A stretch of 64,000 bases of DNA from Azospirillum halopraeferens DSM 3675 (GTDB taxonomy: Bacteria > Pseudomonadota > Alphaproteobacteria > Azospirillales > Azospirillaceae). The first letter of the stretch is position 1; each line of letters starts with the position of its first letter. A program made the position numbers and the translations under genes. The stretch lies in assembly GCF_000429625.1 (NCBI RefSeq), contig NZ_AUCF01000004.1, forward strand, positions 248,001 to 312,000, written 5' to 3'. Positions 36,499 through 46,693 of the stretch are shown one piece after another. The notes under the pieces are model-generated. The model saw nothing but the letters and a program-made list of their open reading frames with translations, made no database searches and was not told the DNA's origin.

Positions 36499-36963
36499 AT
36501 GCGAACGATCACCATGACGGCCCTCGCCTCGGGCCTCATCCTGTCGCTCGCCGCTTGCGGCCAGACCATGGAACGGCGCGCCGCCACCGGCGGTATCGGC
36601 GGTGCGACCGCCGGCGCCGTCGTCGGCGGCCCGGTCGGTGCCGTGGTCGGCGGGGCCGGAGGGGCGGCTGCCGGCTCGATGATGGACCGTCCGGTCGACG
36701 AAGCCGTCGGCGACTGGACGGGCGGCACCGACGGCGGTGCCACGGCGGGCGCCACCGGCGTGTCCGGCACGGAACTGAGCCGTGCCGACGTGCGCAGCCT
36801 TCAGCAGGCACTCAACGCGGAAGGCCATTCCCTCGCCGTCGATGGCATCTGGGGCCCGAACACCCGCGACGCCCTGATCGGCTTCCAGCGGGACCGCGGC
36901 ATCGACGCCACCGGCCGCCTGGACCGGCAGACCGTGGCGGCCCTGCAAACGGCCGGCCGCTGA
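36499..36963 (+). CDS. Peptidoglycan-binding lipoprotein with glycine zipper
   Basis: 154 residues. Lipobox LSLAAC at residues 14-19 (lipidated cysteine 19), then a glycine-zipper membrane-insertion segment (GGIGGATAGAVVGGPVGAVV), a short Gly/Thr linker and a C-terminal PG_binding_1 domain (VRSLQQALNAEGHSLAVDGI, WGPNTRDALIGFQRDRG). Likely tethered to the outer membrane and bound to peptidoglycan. Ribosome site GGGAGA 8 bases upstream. Confidence 0.88.
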   Translation: MRTITMTALASGLILSLAACGQTMERRAATGGIGGATAGAVVGGPVGAVVGGAGGAAAGSMMDRPVDEAVGDWTGGTDGGATAGATGVSGTELSRADVRSLQQALNAEGHSLAVDGIWGPNTRDALIGFQRDRGIDATGRLDRQTVAALQTAGR

Positions 36964-37000
36964 TACCCCGCCCTTTTATGAACGACGAGGAGACCTTCCG

Positions 37001-37978
37001 ATGACGCGTTTCACGCTCCTGAGTTGCGCCGCCGCCCTGGCGCTGATGGTGCCGGCGGCGGCCGTCGCGCAGCAGACGGCTCCCGGGGCCGCCCAGACCG
37101 GGCAGGCCCAGACCGGGCAGGCCCAGACCGGGCAGACCCAGACCGGGCAGACCCAGACCGGACAGGCGCAACCCGATCAGCAGTGCCTTCAGCAGCTCCG
37201 CGAGCTTGACCAGCAGCTCGCCACCACGGGCTACGGCATGGCCGGACCCGGCGGCTACTGGACCCGCGGCACCGGCTACGGGGTGACCGGCGCGCCGGGT
37301 ACCACGGCGCCCGGGGCCGCGGCGCCGGGCGGTACTGCGCCGGAGACCGCCGCAATGGCTTCGCCGCGCGGCGAGATGCGCACCCTGATGAGTGCCGGCT
37401 ACATCCTGGCCATGGAGGGCTACAGCGACGGGTGCCGCTCCATCGTGTCGGCCGTCAGCGACACCCACGAGCGCTTCCGCGCGGCGCTCGAGTCCGGCGA
37501 GATGGATCAGGCTGCCATGCGCACCTGGCGTGAACGGCACCTGGCGGCGGCCATTCCGGTGGACCAACTGGAAAGCCCGATGAACATCGACGCCCTCATC
37601 GGCTCCGACGTGCGCAACATGCGCGACGAGGACCTCGGCGATGTGGCCGACGTGGTGCTGGGTCCGCAGGGGAACATCGAGTACGTGCTGATCGGCCGCG
37701 GCGGCTTCCTCGGCTTCGGCCAGGATCTGGTGCCCGTGCGCTGGAGCGACCTGCGCATGACGCCGACGCCCTACAGCGACACGCTGATCCTCGACGTGGC
37801 GGAGACGGCGTTCGAGAACGCCCCGGCCATTGACAGCGCAGACGTGCGGCAATTGACGCAGGGCGACCTCGGCCAGCGGATCGACCAGCATTGGGACCGC
37901 CAGCTGGCCGAAGCGCCGGCCGGCCGGCCGGCCGCGGGCGGCACCGGCTCCGGCACCGGGACGGGCACCGCACAGTAA
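37001..37978 (+). CDS. Exported PRC-barrel protein with tandem AQTGQ repeats
   Basis: 325 residues. Signal peptide 1-24 (SCAAALALMVPAAAVAQQ). Residues about 31-55 are five tandem (A/T)QTGQ units. A middle region with cysteine pair (C at 62 and C in GYSDGCRS) follows, then a PRC-barrel domain (IDALIGSDVRNMRDEDLGDV ... VLIGRGGFLGFGQDLVPVRW) and a Gly/Thr-rich tail. PRC-barrel proteins of this kind are common stress or envelope proteins of unknown role. AGGAGA 10 bases before the ATG. Confidence 0.85.
   Translation: MTRFTLLSCAAALALMVPAAAVAQQTAPGAAQTGQAQTGQAQTGQTQTGQTQTGQAQPDQQCLQQLRELDQQLATTGYGMAGPGGYWTRGTGYGVTGAPGTTAPGAAAPGGTAPETAAMASPRGEMRTLMSAGYILAMEGYSDGCRSIVSAVSDTHERFRAALESGEMDQAAMRTWRERHLAAAIPVDQLESPMNIDALIGSDVRNMRDEDLGDVADVVLGPQGNIEYVLIGRGGFLGFGQDLVPVRWSDLRMTPTPYSDTLILDVAETAFENAPAIDSADVRQLTQGDLGQRIDQHWDRQLAEAPAGRPAAGGTGSGTGTGTAQ
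37091..37165 (+). repeat. Five tandem 15-base repeats inside the PRC-barrel gene
   Basis: Five consecutive copies of GCCCAGACCGGGCAG; the last two begin with A and the fifth has one more change. They encode the (A/T)QTGQ units in frame, so copy number can change without a frameshift. Confidence 0.95.
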
Positions 37979-38001
37979 GGCGCCCCGAACCATTGCCCTC
38001 C

Positions 38002-38034
38002 CTCCGGGGGTGTGTGATGCGCACACCCCCGGAG
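38002..38034. terminator. Hairpin between convergent genes
   Basis: A perfect 13-base-pair stem (CTCCGGGGGTGTG / CACACCCCCGGAG) with a 7-base loop, between the PRC-barrel gene and the glycosyltransferase. It has no U-tract on either strand. Confidence 0.5.
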
Positions 38035-38095
38035 GAGCAACCGGCGCACCCGGCGTCGGCGGGGTGCCGGAACCGAGGCGCTCGCCGGGGAAAGC

Positions 38096-39361
38096 TCAGG
38101 CAATGCGGCAATAGAGGTCCCGCACGTTTCGCCAGTAATCGGGCTCCCGATACCGCCTGCCGACCAGCGCGGCGTTGTCCGCCCCGATGGTTGCCACGGC
38201 GTCGCGGTCGTCCGCCGCCTTGCGGATGGCGGCGGCCAGCGCCTCCGGATCGCCCGGTGGTACGACGATGCCGTGAATCCCGTCCTCGACGATCGACCCG
38301 CTGTTCGGGGTGGTGATGACGAAGCACCCCGCCGCAAGCGCTTCGAAGATCACGCGGGCCGAGCCCTCGCACAGGGATGGAAAGGCGAACACCTCCACCT
38401 CGGTGAGGAGCGCCGCCAGACGATCGCGCGGCAGAATGCCGTGGCAGGTCACGCGCGGGTCGCGCAGGAACGTGGCGTAACGGCCGGCAATCTCCGCGGG
38501 GATCGGCCCCACCAGGTCCAGTCTCCAGGCGACATCGCCGAGCGACTCCAGCGCGGCGAAGAGGACGTCCACCCCCTTCCGGCGCTCCACAAGACCGGCG
38601 AAGGCGATCCGCAGGTCTGGGCCGCGTGCCGGGCTGCGGGCCGGCAGCGTCGTAAAGTACTGATCCTCGACGCTGAGATACACCGTGTGGACGCGGTCTT
38701 CCGCCCAGCCCTGCGACAGCATGGTGTTGCGGACGAAGGCGGAGTTCACGACGACATGGTCCGCCTGCCCGATGTCGCGGGCGATGCAGGTCCAGAATCG
38801 CGACATCCGCGGAACCTCGCCCTTAGGCGGGAAACGCCCCTCGTTCCGTACGAGATACTCCACCAGCGCCGGATGCGCGATGGAATGGTCGCATAACGCC
38901 ACCATGCCCATCCGCTTGGCGACGGGGACGGAACTTTGCCCGAATCCGGCCCGGTAATGATAGATCCGCGCCTGTCCGCCCGTTTCCAGCACAGCCTTCG
39001 CCGCGGCGCGGCCGTAGGCTTCGAAGGACGCGACGTTGACCCTGTCGGCGAAGGCGACACCCGAACGTTCCATCCACCAGGCAAGGATGCTGATGGCCTC
39101 GCTGACGGGGAAGGCGCGGATGCGCTCCGCCGGAATCCGGGGATCGCCGCGCCGGAGCAACCGCCCGCATTTGGGGTGATCGGCAGTCCCCGTCCAATCG
39201 ACCGCCCGACGCACCGGGGCCGTGGGGTAGGCTCCGGTCAGGAACGAGGCCAACATTCCATCCGCTGCCGCATGCGCGGCCGCAACCGAGAGAAAGAACT
39301 TGTTGAACCCGTTTGAAACGATCACGCGGGGCCAACGGGAGTCGCGCAGGGCTGCGGTCAT
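38096..39361 (-). CDS. Glycosyltransferase family 4
   Basis: 421 residues, GT-B fold. The N-terminal acceptor half is divergent. The C-terminal donor half carries IAFAGLVERRKGVDVLFAAL, the nucleotide-sugar region PSLCEGSARVIFEALAAG with the E-x7-E pair, and GIHGIVVPPGDPEALAAAI. Acceptor and sugar are unknown. It stands alone, not in an obvious polysaccharide cluster. The 230 bases upstream (39362-39591) show no further gene. Confidence 0.88.
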   Translation of the reverse strand: MTAALRDSRWPRVIVSNGFNKFFLSVAAAHAAADGMLASFLTGAYPTAPVRRAVDWTGTADHPKCGRLLRRGDPRIPAERIRAFPVSEAISILAWWMERSGVAFADRVNVASFEAYGRAAAKAVLETGGQARIYHYRAGFGQSSVPVAKRMGMVALCDHSIAHPALVEYLVRNEGRFPPKGEVPRMSRFWTCIARDIGQADHVVVNSAFVRNTMLSQGWAEDRVHTVYLSVEDQYFTTLPARSPARGPDLRIAFAGLVERRKGVDVLFAALESLGDVAWRLDLVGPIPAEIAGRYATFLRDPRVTCHGILPRDRLAALLTEVEVFAFPSLCEGSARVIFEALAAGCFVITTPNSGSIVEDGIHGIVVPPGDPEALAAAIRKAADDRDAVATIGADNAALVGRRYREPDYWRNVRDLYCRIA

Positions 39362-39591
39362 GGGCGGCGACCGGCGACCGGGACATGGCCTGTGGGGACA
39401 TGGCCGGTGCGGCCCGGATTCATCGGGTCAATCTCCGTGAAGCGTCTTTCACCTGGTTGGCGAAGAGATACCCGTCCGACCGACCCACATCAATGGCAAT
39501 GTTGCAGGCCAATGCCCGCGCCGCGGGAGATTCCGTGCGGACGGCGGGCAATCCCCTCTGACGGCAGGCGCCTCCGGCGGGAGCCGGGCTT

Positions 39592-40578
39592 CTACGCCAC
39601 GTCGTCGCGGATGCAGGCGACGACGTGCCCCGGCGCCACCTCGCGCGGGGTGCGGGCGGCGGGTTCGGCGCAGGCGGGCAGGGCGTGCCGGCAGCGGGTG
39701 CGGAAGACGCAGCCCGAAGGCGGGTCCATGGGGCTGGGCACGTCGCCCTCCAGCAGGATGCGCTCGCGCCGGGCATCCGGGTCGGGCTCGGGTGCCGCGG
39801 AGAGCAGGGCATGGGTGTAGGGATGGCGCGGGTCGGCGTAGAGCCGGTCGGCGGGCGCCAGCTCCATGATCCGGCCCAGGTACATGACGGCGACGCGGTC
39901 GCTGACGTAGCGCACCACCGCCAGGTCGTGGGCGATGAACAGCACCGCCAGGCCCAGTTCCTGTTGCAGGTCGCGCATCAGGTTGACCACCTGCGCCTGG
40001 ACGGAGACGTCCAGGGCCGACACCGGCTCGTCGGCGACGATGAAGTCCGGTTCCACGGCCAGGGCGCGGGCGATGCCGATGCGCTGGCGTTGGCCGCCGG
40101 AGAACTCGTGCGGGAAACGGTCCAGCGCGTCGGCTCCCAGCCCGACCTTCTCCAGCAGCGCCGCCACCCGGTCGCGCCGGTCGGCGCGGGTGCCGATGCC
40201 GTGGATGACCAGCGCCTCGCCGACGATGGCGCCGACCCGCTGGCGCGGGTCCAGGCTGGCGTACGGGTCCTGGAAGACGATCTGCATGCGCCGGCGCCAG
40301 GCGCGCAGGGCGGACTTGGACAGGCCCGTCACCTCCACCCCGTCGAAGCGGATGGAGCCGCCGGTCGGCTCGATCAGGCGCAGGATCGTGCGCCCCACCG
40401 TCGTCTTGCCCGACCCGGACTCGCCCACCAGCCCCAGCACCTCGCCGCGGCCGACGTCGAACGACACGTCGTCGATGGCCTTCACCTGTCCGACCGTTCG
40501 TTGCAGCAGCCCGCCCTTGACGGGGAAGTGCTTGACCAGGTTGCGGACCTCCAGCAGCGGCCGGTTCGCGTCACTCAT
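39592..40578 (-). CDS. Peptide ABC transporter ATP-binding protein (OppF/DppF type)
   Basis: 328 residues. Walker [12 protein letters not shown], signature [15 protein letters not shown], Walker [15 protein letters not shown], and the C-terminal oligopeptide-transporter extension with four cysteines (CVFRTRC, C, C) that in this family can hold an iron-sulfur cluster. Pairs with OppD; start overlaps its stop (ATGA). Last gene of the importer/catabolic operon. Confidence 0.93.
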   Translation of the reverse strand: MSDANRPLLEVRNLVKHFPVKGGLLQRTVGQVKAIDDVSFDVGRGEVLGLVGESGSGKTTVGRTILRLIEPTGGSIRFDGVEVTGLSKSALRAWRRRMQIVFQDPYASLDPRQRVGAIVGEALVIHGIGTRADRRDRVAALLEKVGLGADALDRFPHEFSGGQRQRIGIARALAVEPDFIVADEPVSALDVSVQAQVVNLMRDLQQELGLAVLFIAHDLAVVRYVSDRVAVMYLGRIMELAPADRLYADPRHPYTHALLSAAPEPDPDARRERILLEGDVPSPMDPPSGCVFRTRCRHALPACAEPAARTPREVAPGHVVACIRDDVA

Positions 40579-41615
40579 GGCAGGTCCCTCCAGCGGCGGC
40601 AGCGCACGGCGTGGGTGGCTGTGACCGTCTCCAGCACCGGCTCGCCGGCGGTGCAGGCGGGTTCGGCGTAGGCGCAGCGCGGGGCAAAGGTGCAGCCCGC
40701 CGGCCGGCCGAAGGGGCCGGGCACGTTGCCGGGGATCGCCTCCAGCCGCGCCCCGCCGTGCGCCTGCCCCAGGCGCGGCATCGAGGCCAGCAGGCCGCGC
40801 GTATAGGGGTGGCGCGGCGCCTTGAAGAGGGTGCGCACGTCCCCCTCCTCGACGATGCGGCCCGCGTACATGACGGCGACCCGGTGGGCGATCTCCGCCA
40901 CCACGCCGAGGTTGTGGGTGATGAACAGGATGGACGTGCCGGTGCCGGCCTGGAGCTGGCGCATCAGGTCGAGGATCTGCGCCTGGATGGTCACGTCCAG
41001 GGCGGTGGTCGGCTCGTCGGCGATCAGCAGGGTGGGGCGGCAGGCCAGGGCGATGGCGATCATCACCCGCTGGCGCATGCCGCCGGACATCTGGTGCGGG
41101 TACTCGTCCAGCCGGCGCGCCGCGGCGGGAATGCCGACCATCTCCAGCATCTCCAGCGCCCCGGCCCGCGCCGCATGGCGGTCCAGCCCGCGGTGCAGGC
41201 GCAGCACCTCGGCGATCTGCTCCCCCACGGGGTAGACAGGGTTGAGCGACGTCATCGGCTCCTGGAAGATCATGCCGATCTCGTTGCCGCGGATGCCGCG
41301 CATCAGCCGCTCCCCGGCGGCGGCCAGATCATGCACCGCGCCGTCGCGGCCGCGGAACAGGATGGTGCCGGCGGCGATGCGGCCGGCCGGGGCGGCGATC
41401 AGGCGCATGACCGACAGGCTGGTGACCGACTTGCCGCTGCCGGACTCGCCGACCACCGCCAGCGTCTCGCCGCGCCCGACGCGGAAGGACACGCCCTCCA
41501 CCGCCCGCGCCACGCCGTCGTCGGTGGCGAAGCGGGTGTGCAGATCGCGCACGTCCAGGGTAAGGCCGGGGGGCATCGCCTCCGCTCCTGCCGCCCGGTC
41601 AGGGATTGCGTTCAT
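40575..41615 (-). CDS. Peptide ABC transporter ATP-binding protein (OppD/DppD type)
   Basis: 346 residues. Walker [13 protein letters not shown], signature [15 protein letters not shown], Walker [15 protein letters not shown], and the C-terminal CTFAPRC...C...C extension. The cytoplasmic ATPase partner of OppF, driving uptake through the OppBC permease encoded further upstream in the same operon. Eighteen bases after the aldolase-like gene. Confidence 0.93.
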   Translation of the reverse strand: MNAIPDRAAGAEAMPPGLTLDVRDLHTRFATDDGVARAVEGVSFRVGRGETLAVVGESGSGKSVTSLSVMRLIAAPAGRIAAGTILFRGRDGAVHDLAAAGERLMRGIRGNEIGMIFQEPMTSLNPVYPVGEQIAEVLRLHRGLDRHAARAGALEMLEMVGIPAAARRLDEYPHQMSGGMRQRVMIAIALACRPTLLIADEPTTALDVTIQAQILDLMRQLQAGTGTSILFITHNLGVVAEIAHRVAVMYAGRIVEEGDVRTLFKAPRHPYTRGLLASMPRLGQAHGGARLEAIPGNVPGPFGRPAGCTFAPRCAYAEPACTAGEPVLETVTATHAVRCRRWRDLP

Positions 41616-41632
41616 GGCATCCTCCGCCGGTG

Positions 41633-42691
41633 TCAGCGGGTGCAGCCGCGGGCCGCCACCGGCCAGGTGTCCACCACCGTGCCGTTGCGGCCGACCACCA
41701 CCGCGTCGTGCAGGTTGCTGACGACGCAGACGTGGTTGGGCAGGATGCGGATGCGCTCCCCGATCGCGGGGCGGGTGTCGCAGTCGGACAGGTCGACGAC
41801 GCCGTGTTCTTCGTTCAGGCGGGTGATGACGGCGTCGGGGTATTCGAGGATGTGGCCGTACCCCTCGCCGACCGCCGCGGCGACCCTATCGGACGACAGC
41901 GTCTTGGACCCCGCGTCGATCACCGCGCGGGTGGCGGTCGGGCGGCTGACCACCGTGGCGTGGACGTGCAGGGCGCAGTCCTCCGGCGCCGCCACGCCGG
42001 CGCCGACGGTGGCGCGGTCATGATAGATGTAGGTGCCGACGCGCAGCTCGGTCGCCCCCTCCACCAGGTGGGCGTCCCAACAACCCGGCGTGCCGCCGAT
42101 CGACACCGTCTCCACCGGAATGCCGGCCGCCTCGAACAGCGGGCGGGCGGCGGCCAGGAACGGCGCCGTCCGCGGACCGTGGGGATAGGTCATGAAGCCG
42201 CGGAAGGCCAGCGGGCCGTTGCCGTGGGCGCGCCGGGCCAGTTCCAGCGCCTCGTCCGCCGACTGCACGCCGCAGCGGCCGTCACCGGAATCGAACTCCA
42301 CCAGCACGCCGATCTCCGTGCCGGCCAGGTGCGCCGCCCGGGCCACCGTCTCCAGGGCCACGGCGTTGTCCAGCGCCACCGTCAGCCGCGTCCGGGCGGC
42401 GACCTCCGCCAGCGGCGCCACCTTGGTGGCTCCGACGACGGGGTAGGTCAACAGGATGTCGGCGCAGCCGGCCTCGGCCATCACCCGCGCCTCGCCGATC
42501 TTCTGGCAGGTGATGCCGACCGCCCCCAGCTCAAGCTGGCGCCGCGCGAACGCCGGCAGCTTGTGGGTCTTGATGTGCGGCCGCAGCTTCAGCCCGTGCA
42601 GGTCGCAATAGGCCTGCATCTTCGCCAGGTTGTGCTCGACCCGGTCCAGGTCGATGACGGGAACCGGTGTGTCCAGCTCGTCGACGCGCAT
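41633..42691 (-). CDS. D-threonine aldolase / D-serine dehydratase-like PLP enzyme
   Basis: 352 residues, fold-type III PLP enzyme of the DSD1/D-TA family. The PLP lysine is in [10 protein letters not shown] (about 38-47); the C-terminal domain has the metal-binding pair in [10 protein letters not shown]. Such enzymes cleave D-threonine or D-3-hydroxy amino acids, or deaminate D-serine. Lying between an N-acyl-D-amino-acid deacylase/RidA pair and peptide ABC transporter genes, it is the likely second step of D-amino-acid catabolism. Substrate is inferred. Confidence 0.85.
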   Translation of the reverse strand: MRVDELDTPVPVIDLDRVEHNLAKMQAYCDLHGLKLRPHIKTHKLPAFARRQLELGAVGITCQKIGEARVMAEAGCADILLTYPVVGATKVAPLAEVAARTRLTVALDNAVALETVARAAHLAGTEIGVLVEFDSGDGRCGVQSADEALELARRAHGNGPLAFRGFMTYPHGPRTAPFLAAARPLFEAAGIPVETVSIGGTPGCWDAHLVEGATELRVGTYIYHDRATVGAGVAAPEDCALHVHATVVSRPTATRAVIDAGSKTLSSDRVAAAVGEGYGHILEYPDAVITRLNEEHGVVDLSDCDTRPAIGERIRILPNHVCVVSNLHDAVVVGRNGTVVDTWPVAARGCTR

Positions 42692-42715
42692 GGTGATGGC
42701 CTCCCTCGTCTCGGG

Positions 42716-43102
42716 TTACGCCGCGCCGGGAAGAACGGCGATGCAGTCGATCTCCACCTGGATGTCGTTCAGCAGGCAGCCGACGGTGGTGCGCGCCGGC
42801 GGCTGGTCGGGGAAGAACTCGCTGTAGATCGCATTGTACTCGCGGAAGCGGGCGAGGTCGGTGAGATAGGCGTTGACCTTCACGACGCGGGACAGGTCGG
42901 TGCCGGCCGCCTGCAGGATGATCTCCAGGTTGCGCAGCGTCTGGCGGACCTCGCCGGCGAAGTCGGCCGGCTTCTCGCCGGTCTCCGGGTGGTGCGGCCC
43001 CTGGCCGGACACGAAGACGAAGCCATTGGCGACGATGGCGTGGCTGTACTGGCCGGCCGGCTTCGCACCCTTGTCGGCGAAGATCGCCGTGCGATTGGAC
43101 AT
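42716..43102 (-). CDS. RidA-family enamine/imine deaminase
   Basis: 128 residues. FVSGQGPHHPETGEKPADF, RQTLRNLEIILQAAGTDLSR, VVKVNAYLTDLARF and PPARTTVGC are RidA-family segments, including the arginine in PARTTV that binds the substrate carboxylate. RidA hydrolyses reactive 2-aminoacrylate or related imines released by PLP-dependent dehydratases, which fits the next gene. Eight bases separate it from the D-aminoacylase gene. Confidence 0.92.
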   Translation of the reverse strand: MSNRTAIFADKGAKPAGQYSHAIVANGFVFVSGQGPHHPETGEKPADFAGEVRQTLRNLEIILQAAGTDLSRVVKVNAYLTDLARFREYNAIYSEFFPDQPPARTTVGCLLNDIQVEIDCIAVLPGAA

Positions 43103-43110
43103 GGTGTCTC

Positions 43111-44730
43111 TCACTGTTGCGTTCTTCCGTTGCGGGTCAGCACGCGCCCGGGGCGCGCGCCGGTCGGGGTCCCGGCGCGCAGCACGAAGGCGCCGGAGAC
43201 CAGGACGTCGGTGATGCCGCGGGGCGGCAGCGTGGGGTTCTCGAAGGTGGCGCCGTCGGCGACGTCGTCGCCGAACAGCACGAGATCGGCGACCATGCCC
43301 GGACGCACCAGGCCGCGGTCGGCCAGACCGAAGCGCTGGGCCGGCACGGCGGTCATGTGGCGCACCGCCTCCTCCGGGCCGGGGCCGCCGCACTCGCGCC
43401 GCATGGACGCGAGATAGCGCGGGAAGCTGCCGAAGGCGCGCGGGTGCGGCCGCCCGCCCTCGCGCGGCAGCCCGTCGGAGCCCAGCATGTGCAGGGGGTG
43501 CGTCAGCACCGCCCGCAGGTCCCCTTCGTCGAGCTGGAACATCACGATGTTGGTGCGGCCGCGGTCGGCGATGACCAGCCCGGCCAGCGTCTCGAACGGC
43601 GCCTCGTCGCGCGCCGCGGCGATCTCGGCCAGGGACAGCCCCTCCATGGCCCGCAGGGCCGGCTCCGACACGCCGCCGATGCGCACGTTCTCCCAACCGA
43701 TCAGCCGCACCTTGGATTCCCAGCCGGGATCGTTCGGGGCGTCGCCGTCCTCGACGGCGCGGCGCAGGGCGGTGCGCTCCCCGGCGTCGGCGAGGCGGGC
43801 GAGCAGGGCGTCGGTGCCGCCGGCCTGGGCCGAGGGCGGCAGGAGCTGCAGGATGGTCGAGGAGCCGGCGGGGTACGGGTACATGTCGGTGCTGACGTCG
43901 ATGCCGTCGCGCCGCGCCGTCTCCAGCCGTTCCAGCGTGCGCGGCAGGCTGCCCCAATAGGGGCGCCCGGCGGCCTGGAGATGGGACAGCAGTCCCGCCG
44001 CCCCGCCCGCCTTCAGCAGGTCCAGGAACTCCTCCACCGAGGCGGTCAGCCCGCCTTCGTAGGAACGGATGTGGGCGGCCAGGAGGGCGCCGTGCTCCGC
44101 CACCACCTCGGCCAGCCGCACCAGCTCCGCCCGGTCGGCCCAGGCGCTGGGCGGGTAGACGAGGCCGAGGGACAGGCCGTGTGCGCCCTGGCGCAACTGC
44201 TCCGCCAGCAGGGCGGCCATGGCGTCGCGCTCCGCCGCGGTGGCGGCACGCCGCTCCCAGCCCATGACGGCCAGGCGCAGGGCGGCGTGGCCGACCAGGG
44301 ACACCATGTTGATGGCGCCACCGTCGACGGCCGCCTTGTAGGCGCGGAAGTCGGTGAACACCTCGTCGTCGGCCACGGTGCCCAGCAGGCCGGCGAAATG
44401 GTCGCGCAGGTGCGGCGGTGCGGCGGGGTCGCGGGGGTACAGCCCGAAGGAGCAGTTGCCGACCACCACGGTGGTGACGCCCTGCGCCACCTTCTCCGCC
44501 CGGTCGGGCCGGCGCAGGAAGACCAGATCGTCGTGGGCGTGGGCGTCGATGAAGCCGGGGGCGAGGTAGCACCCGGCGGCGTCCGCCACCGTGGCGCCGT
44601 CGGGTGCGTCCAGGCGCGGACCCACGGCGGCGATGCGATCACCGGCGGTCAGCACGTCGGCGCGGAACCACGGCGCGCCGGTGCCGTCGACGACCCGCGC
44701 CCCGCGGATCAGGACGGGGGGATGGCTCAT
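43111..44730 (-). CDS. N-acyl-D-amino-acid deacylase (D-aminoacylase)
   Basis: 539-residue amidohydrolase. LIRGARVVDGTGAPWFRADV start, metal site GFIDAHAHDDLVF, the metal-bridging cysteine in VVVGNCSFGLYP, the histidine in HIRSYEGGL, the YPYPAGSSTI segment, and catalytic aspartate in MLGSDGLPREGGRPHPRAFG. This is the D-aminoacylase/N-acyl-D-glutamate deacylase family, releasing free D-amino acid and a carboxylate. Cytoplasmic. Start overlaps the permease stop by one base. Confidence 0.92.
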   Translation of the reverse strand: MSHPPVLIRGARVVDGTGAPWFRADVLTAGDRIAAVGPRLDAPDGATVADAAGCYLAPGFIDAHAHDDLVFLRRPDRAEKVAQGVTTVVVGNCSFGLYPRDPAAPPHLRDHFAGLLGTVADDEVFTDFRAYKAAVDGGAINMVSLVGHAALRLAVMGWERRAATAAERDAMAALLAEQLRQGAHGLSLGLVYPPSAWADRAELVRLAEVVAEHGALLAAHIRSYEGGLTASVEEFLDLLKAGGAAGLLSHLQAAGRPYWGSLPRTLERLETARRDGIDVSTDMYPYPAGSSTILQLLPPSAQAGGTDALLARLADAGERTALRRAVEDGDAPNDPGWESKVRLIGWENVRIGGVSEPALRAMEGLSLAEIAAARDEAPFETLAGLVIADRGRTNIVMFQLDEGDLRAVLTHPLHMLGSDGLPREGGRPHPRAFGSFPRYLASMRRECGGPGPEEAVRHMTAVPAQRFGLADRGLVRPGMVADLVLFGDDVADGATFENPTLPPRGITDVLVSGAFVLRAGTPTGARPGRVLTRNGRTQQ

Positions 44731-45659
44731 CACGTCACCTTCTGCAGGCGGGGGTCCAGGGCGTCGCGCAGGCCGTCGCCGACCACCTGGAGCGACAGAA
44801 CCGTCAGCACGATGGCGATGCCGGGGAACAGCATCAGCCAGTCCGCCTGGCGGACGTACTGCTGGGCGCCGGCGATCATGTTGCCCCAGGTCGGCGTGGT
44901 CGGCGGCACGCCGACGCCGAGGAAGGACAGCGCCGCCTCGGTCAGGATCGCGTAGGCGAAGATGAATGTGGCCTGGACGATGATCGGCGACAGCAGGTTG
45001 GGCAGCACGTGCACCAGCACGATGCGCGGGGTCGAGGCGCCGAGCGCCGTGGCCGCTTCCACGAAGGGCAATTCGCGCAGCACCAGCACGGCGGCGCGCA
45101 CCACCCGGGCGACGCGGGGCGTGTAGACGATGCCCAGGGCCAGCACCACGTTGAACAGCGACGGTCCCAGCGCGGCCATGAAGGCGATGGCCAGCAGGAT
45201 GTCGGGGAACGCCATCAACGCGTCGGTGAAGCGCATGAACAGCCCGTCCAGCCGGCGGACGTAGCCGCCCAGCAGGCCGATCGCGGTGCCCAGAACGGTG
45301 GCCACCACCACCACCAGCGCCCCCACCAGCAGCGAAAGCTGCGCCCCCAGCAGGACGCGCGCCAGCACGTCGCGCCCGAACTCGTCCGTGCCGAACCAGT
45401 GGGCCGCCCCCGGCGCCTGCAACCGGTTGAGGATGGCCATCTTCATGGGGTCGTAGGGGGTGATCCACGGGGCCGCCACGGCGCAGGCGACGATCGCCGC
45501 CAGCAGGACCGCCGCCACCAGCACCATGCGGCGGCGGAACAGGCGGCGCAGCAGCAGCGCCAGCGGCGACCGGCCGCGGGGGGCCGCCGGTCGGGGGGCC
45601 GGACCGGGCGCCGAACCGGTGGCGGCGGGCGGGGCGCCGGCGGCGGGCAGGCTTGCCAT
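44730..45659 (-). CDS. Peptide ABC transporter permease (OppC/DppC type)
   Basis: 309 residues. A proline/alanine-rich N-terminal extension of about 30 residues precedes the first helix (MVLVAAVLLAAIVACAVA), then the family segment HWFGTDEFGRDVLARVLLGA and the binding-protein-dependent permease motif EAATALGASTPRIVLVHVLPN. Six transmembrane helices. Partner of OppB. Eleven bases after oppB. Confidence 0.92.
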   Translation of the reverse strand: MASLPAAGAPPAATGSAPGPAPRPAAPRGRSPLALLLRRLFRRRMVLVAAVLLAAIVACAVAAPWITPYDPMKMAILNRLQAPGAAHWFGTDEFGRDVLARVLLGAQLSLLVGALVVVVATVLGTAIGLLGGYVRRLDGLFMRFTDALMAFPDILLAIAFMAALGPSLFNVVLALGIVYTPRVARVVRAAVLVLRELPFVEAATALGASTPRIVLVHVLPNLLSPIIVQATFIFAYAILTEAALSFLGVGVPPTTPTWGNMIAGAQQYVRQADWLMLFPGIAIVLTVLSLQVVGDGLRDALDPRLQKVT

Positions 45660-45670
45660 GACGGCCTCCC

Positions 45671-46612
45671 TCAATAGCGGATGCGCGGGTCGACGGCGGC
45701 GTAGAGCAGGTCGACGGCGAGGTTGATCAGGACGTAGAGGCCGGACACCACCAGAAGCGCCCCCTGGATCACCGGGTAGTCGCGGCGCAGCACGGCGGAG
45801 ACCACCAGGTTGCCCACGCCGGGCAGGCTGAACACCGTCTCGGTGACGATGGCGCCGGCGATCATCACCGCGGTGGTCAGGCCGATGACGGTGAGGATCG
45901 GAATCATGGCGTTGCGCAGGGCGTGCTTCAGAACCACGACCCGCTGCGGCAGCCCCTTGGCGCGGGCGGTGCGGACGTAATCGTCGCCCAGCACCTCCAG
46001 CATGCTGGTGCGGGTGAAGCGCAGGATCAGGGCCGAGTTGGGAATGCCCAGGGCCACCGCCGGCAGCACCAGGTGGTGCAGCCGCTCCCCCAGCGTGGCG
46101 TCGGGCGGCCCGTAGCCGGACACCGGGAACCAGGGCAGGTCGACCGCCAGGTACTTCATCAGCGTCAGGCCGATCCAGAAGCTGGGGATGCTGGCGGCCA
46201 GCATGGCCAGCCCGACCGCCACCTGATCGACGGCGCGCCCGCGCGCCACGGCGGAGACGATGCCCACGGGCACCCCGATCAGCACGGCAATGCCCACCGC
46301 CATCAGGGTGAGGAAGGTGGTCAGCTCCGCCCGTTCCCACAGGGCCTGCGCCACGGGACGGTCGAGGAAGATGGAATGGCCGAGGTCCAGCGTGACGATC
46401 TGCTTCAGGTACAGCACGAACTGCACGGCCAGCGGCTCATCCAGGCCGAGGCGGGCGCGCAGGGCCGCGATGTCCTCCGGCGTGGCGGCGGCGCCGAGCA
46501 TGACGGCGGCCGGGTCACCCGGCACGACGCGGGCGATCACGAAGACCACGGCCGCGACGATCAGCATCACGGCCAGCATCCCGCCCATGCGGCGGACGAC
46601 GTAGACGAGCAT
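45671..46612 (-). CDS. Peptide ABC transporter permease (OppB/DppB type)
   Basis: 313 residues from ATG 46612 (LVYVVRRMGGMLAVMLIVAA), the usual start of this family; a nine-codon longer start at 46639 is possible. ARVVPGDPAAVMLG, PSFWIGLTLMKYLAV and the EAA-type loop DDYVRTARAKGLPQRVVVL are present. Six transmembrane helices. Sits 81 bases after the binding-protein gene. Confidence 0.92.
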   Translation of the reverse strand: MLVYVVRRMGGMLAVMLIVAAVVFVIARVVPGDPAAVMLGAAATPEDIAALRARLGLDEPLAVQFVLYLKQIVTLDLGHSIFLDRPVAQALWERAELTTFLTLMAVGIAVLIGVPVGIVSAVARGRAVDQVAVGLAMLAASIPSFWIGLTLMKYLAVDLPWFPVSGYGPPDATLGERLHHLVLPAVALGIPNSALILRFTRTSMLEVLGDDYVRTARAKGLPQRVVVLKHALRNAMIPILTVIGLTTAVMIAGAIVTETVFSLPGVGNLVVSAVLRRDYPVIQGALLVVSGLYVLINLAVDLLYAAVDPRIRY

Positions 46613-46693
46613 CGCGAACGGTTCCCGATGGATGGGCACGGTGTGCCGGGCGGGGGCGCCGGGTTCCCGGCCCGGCGCCCCCGCGGGCGGACG

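Noticed and set aside
37091..37165. Short tandem repeats as a possible CRISPR array
   Set aside because: Units are 15 bases, contiguous without spacers, and coding in frame.
39313..39561. 82-codon frame upstream of the glycosyltransferase
   Set aside because: Overlaps the glycosyltransferase start antisense, has no ribosome site or motif.
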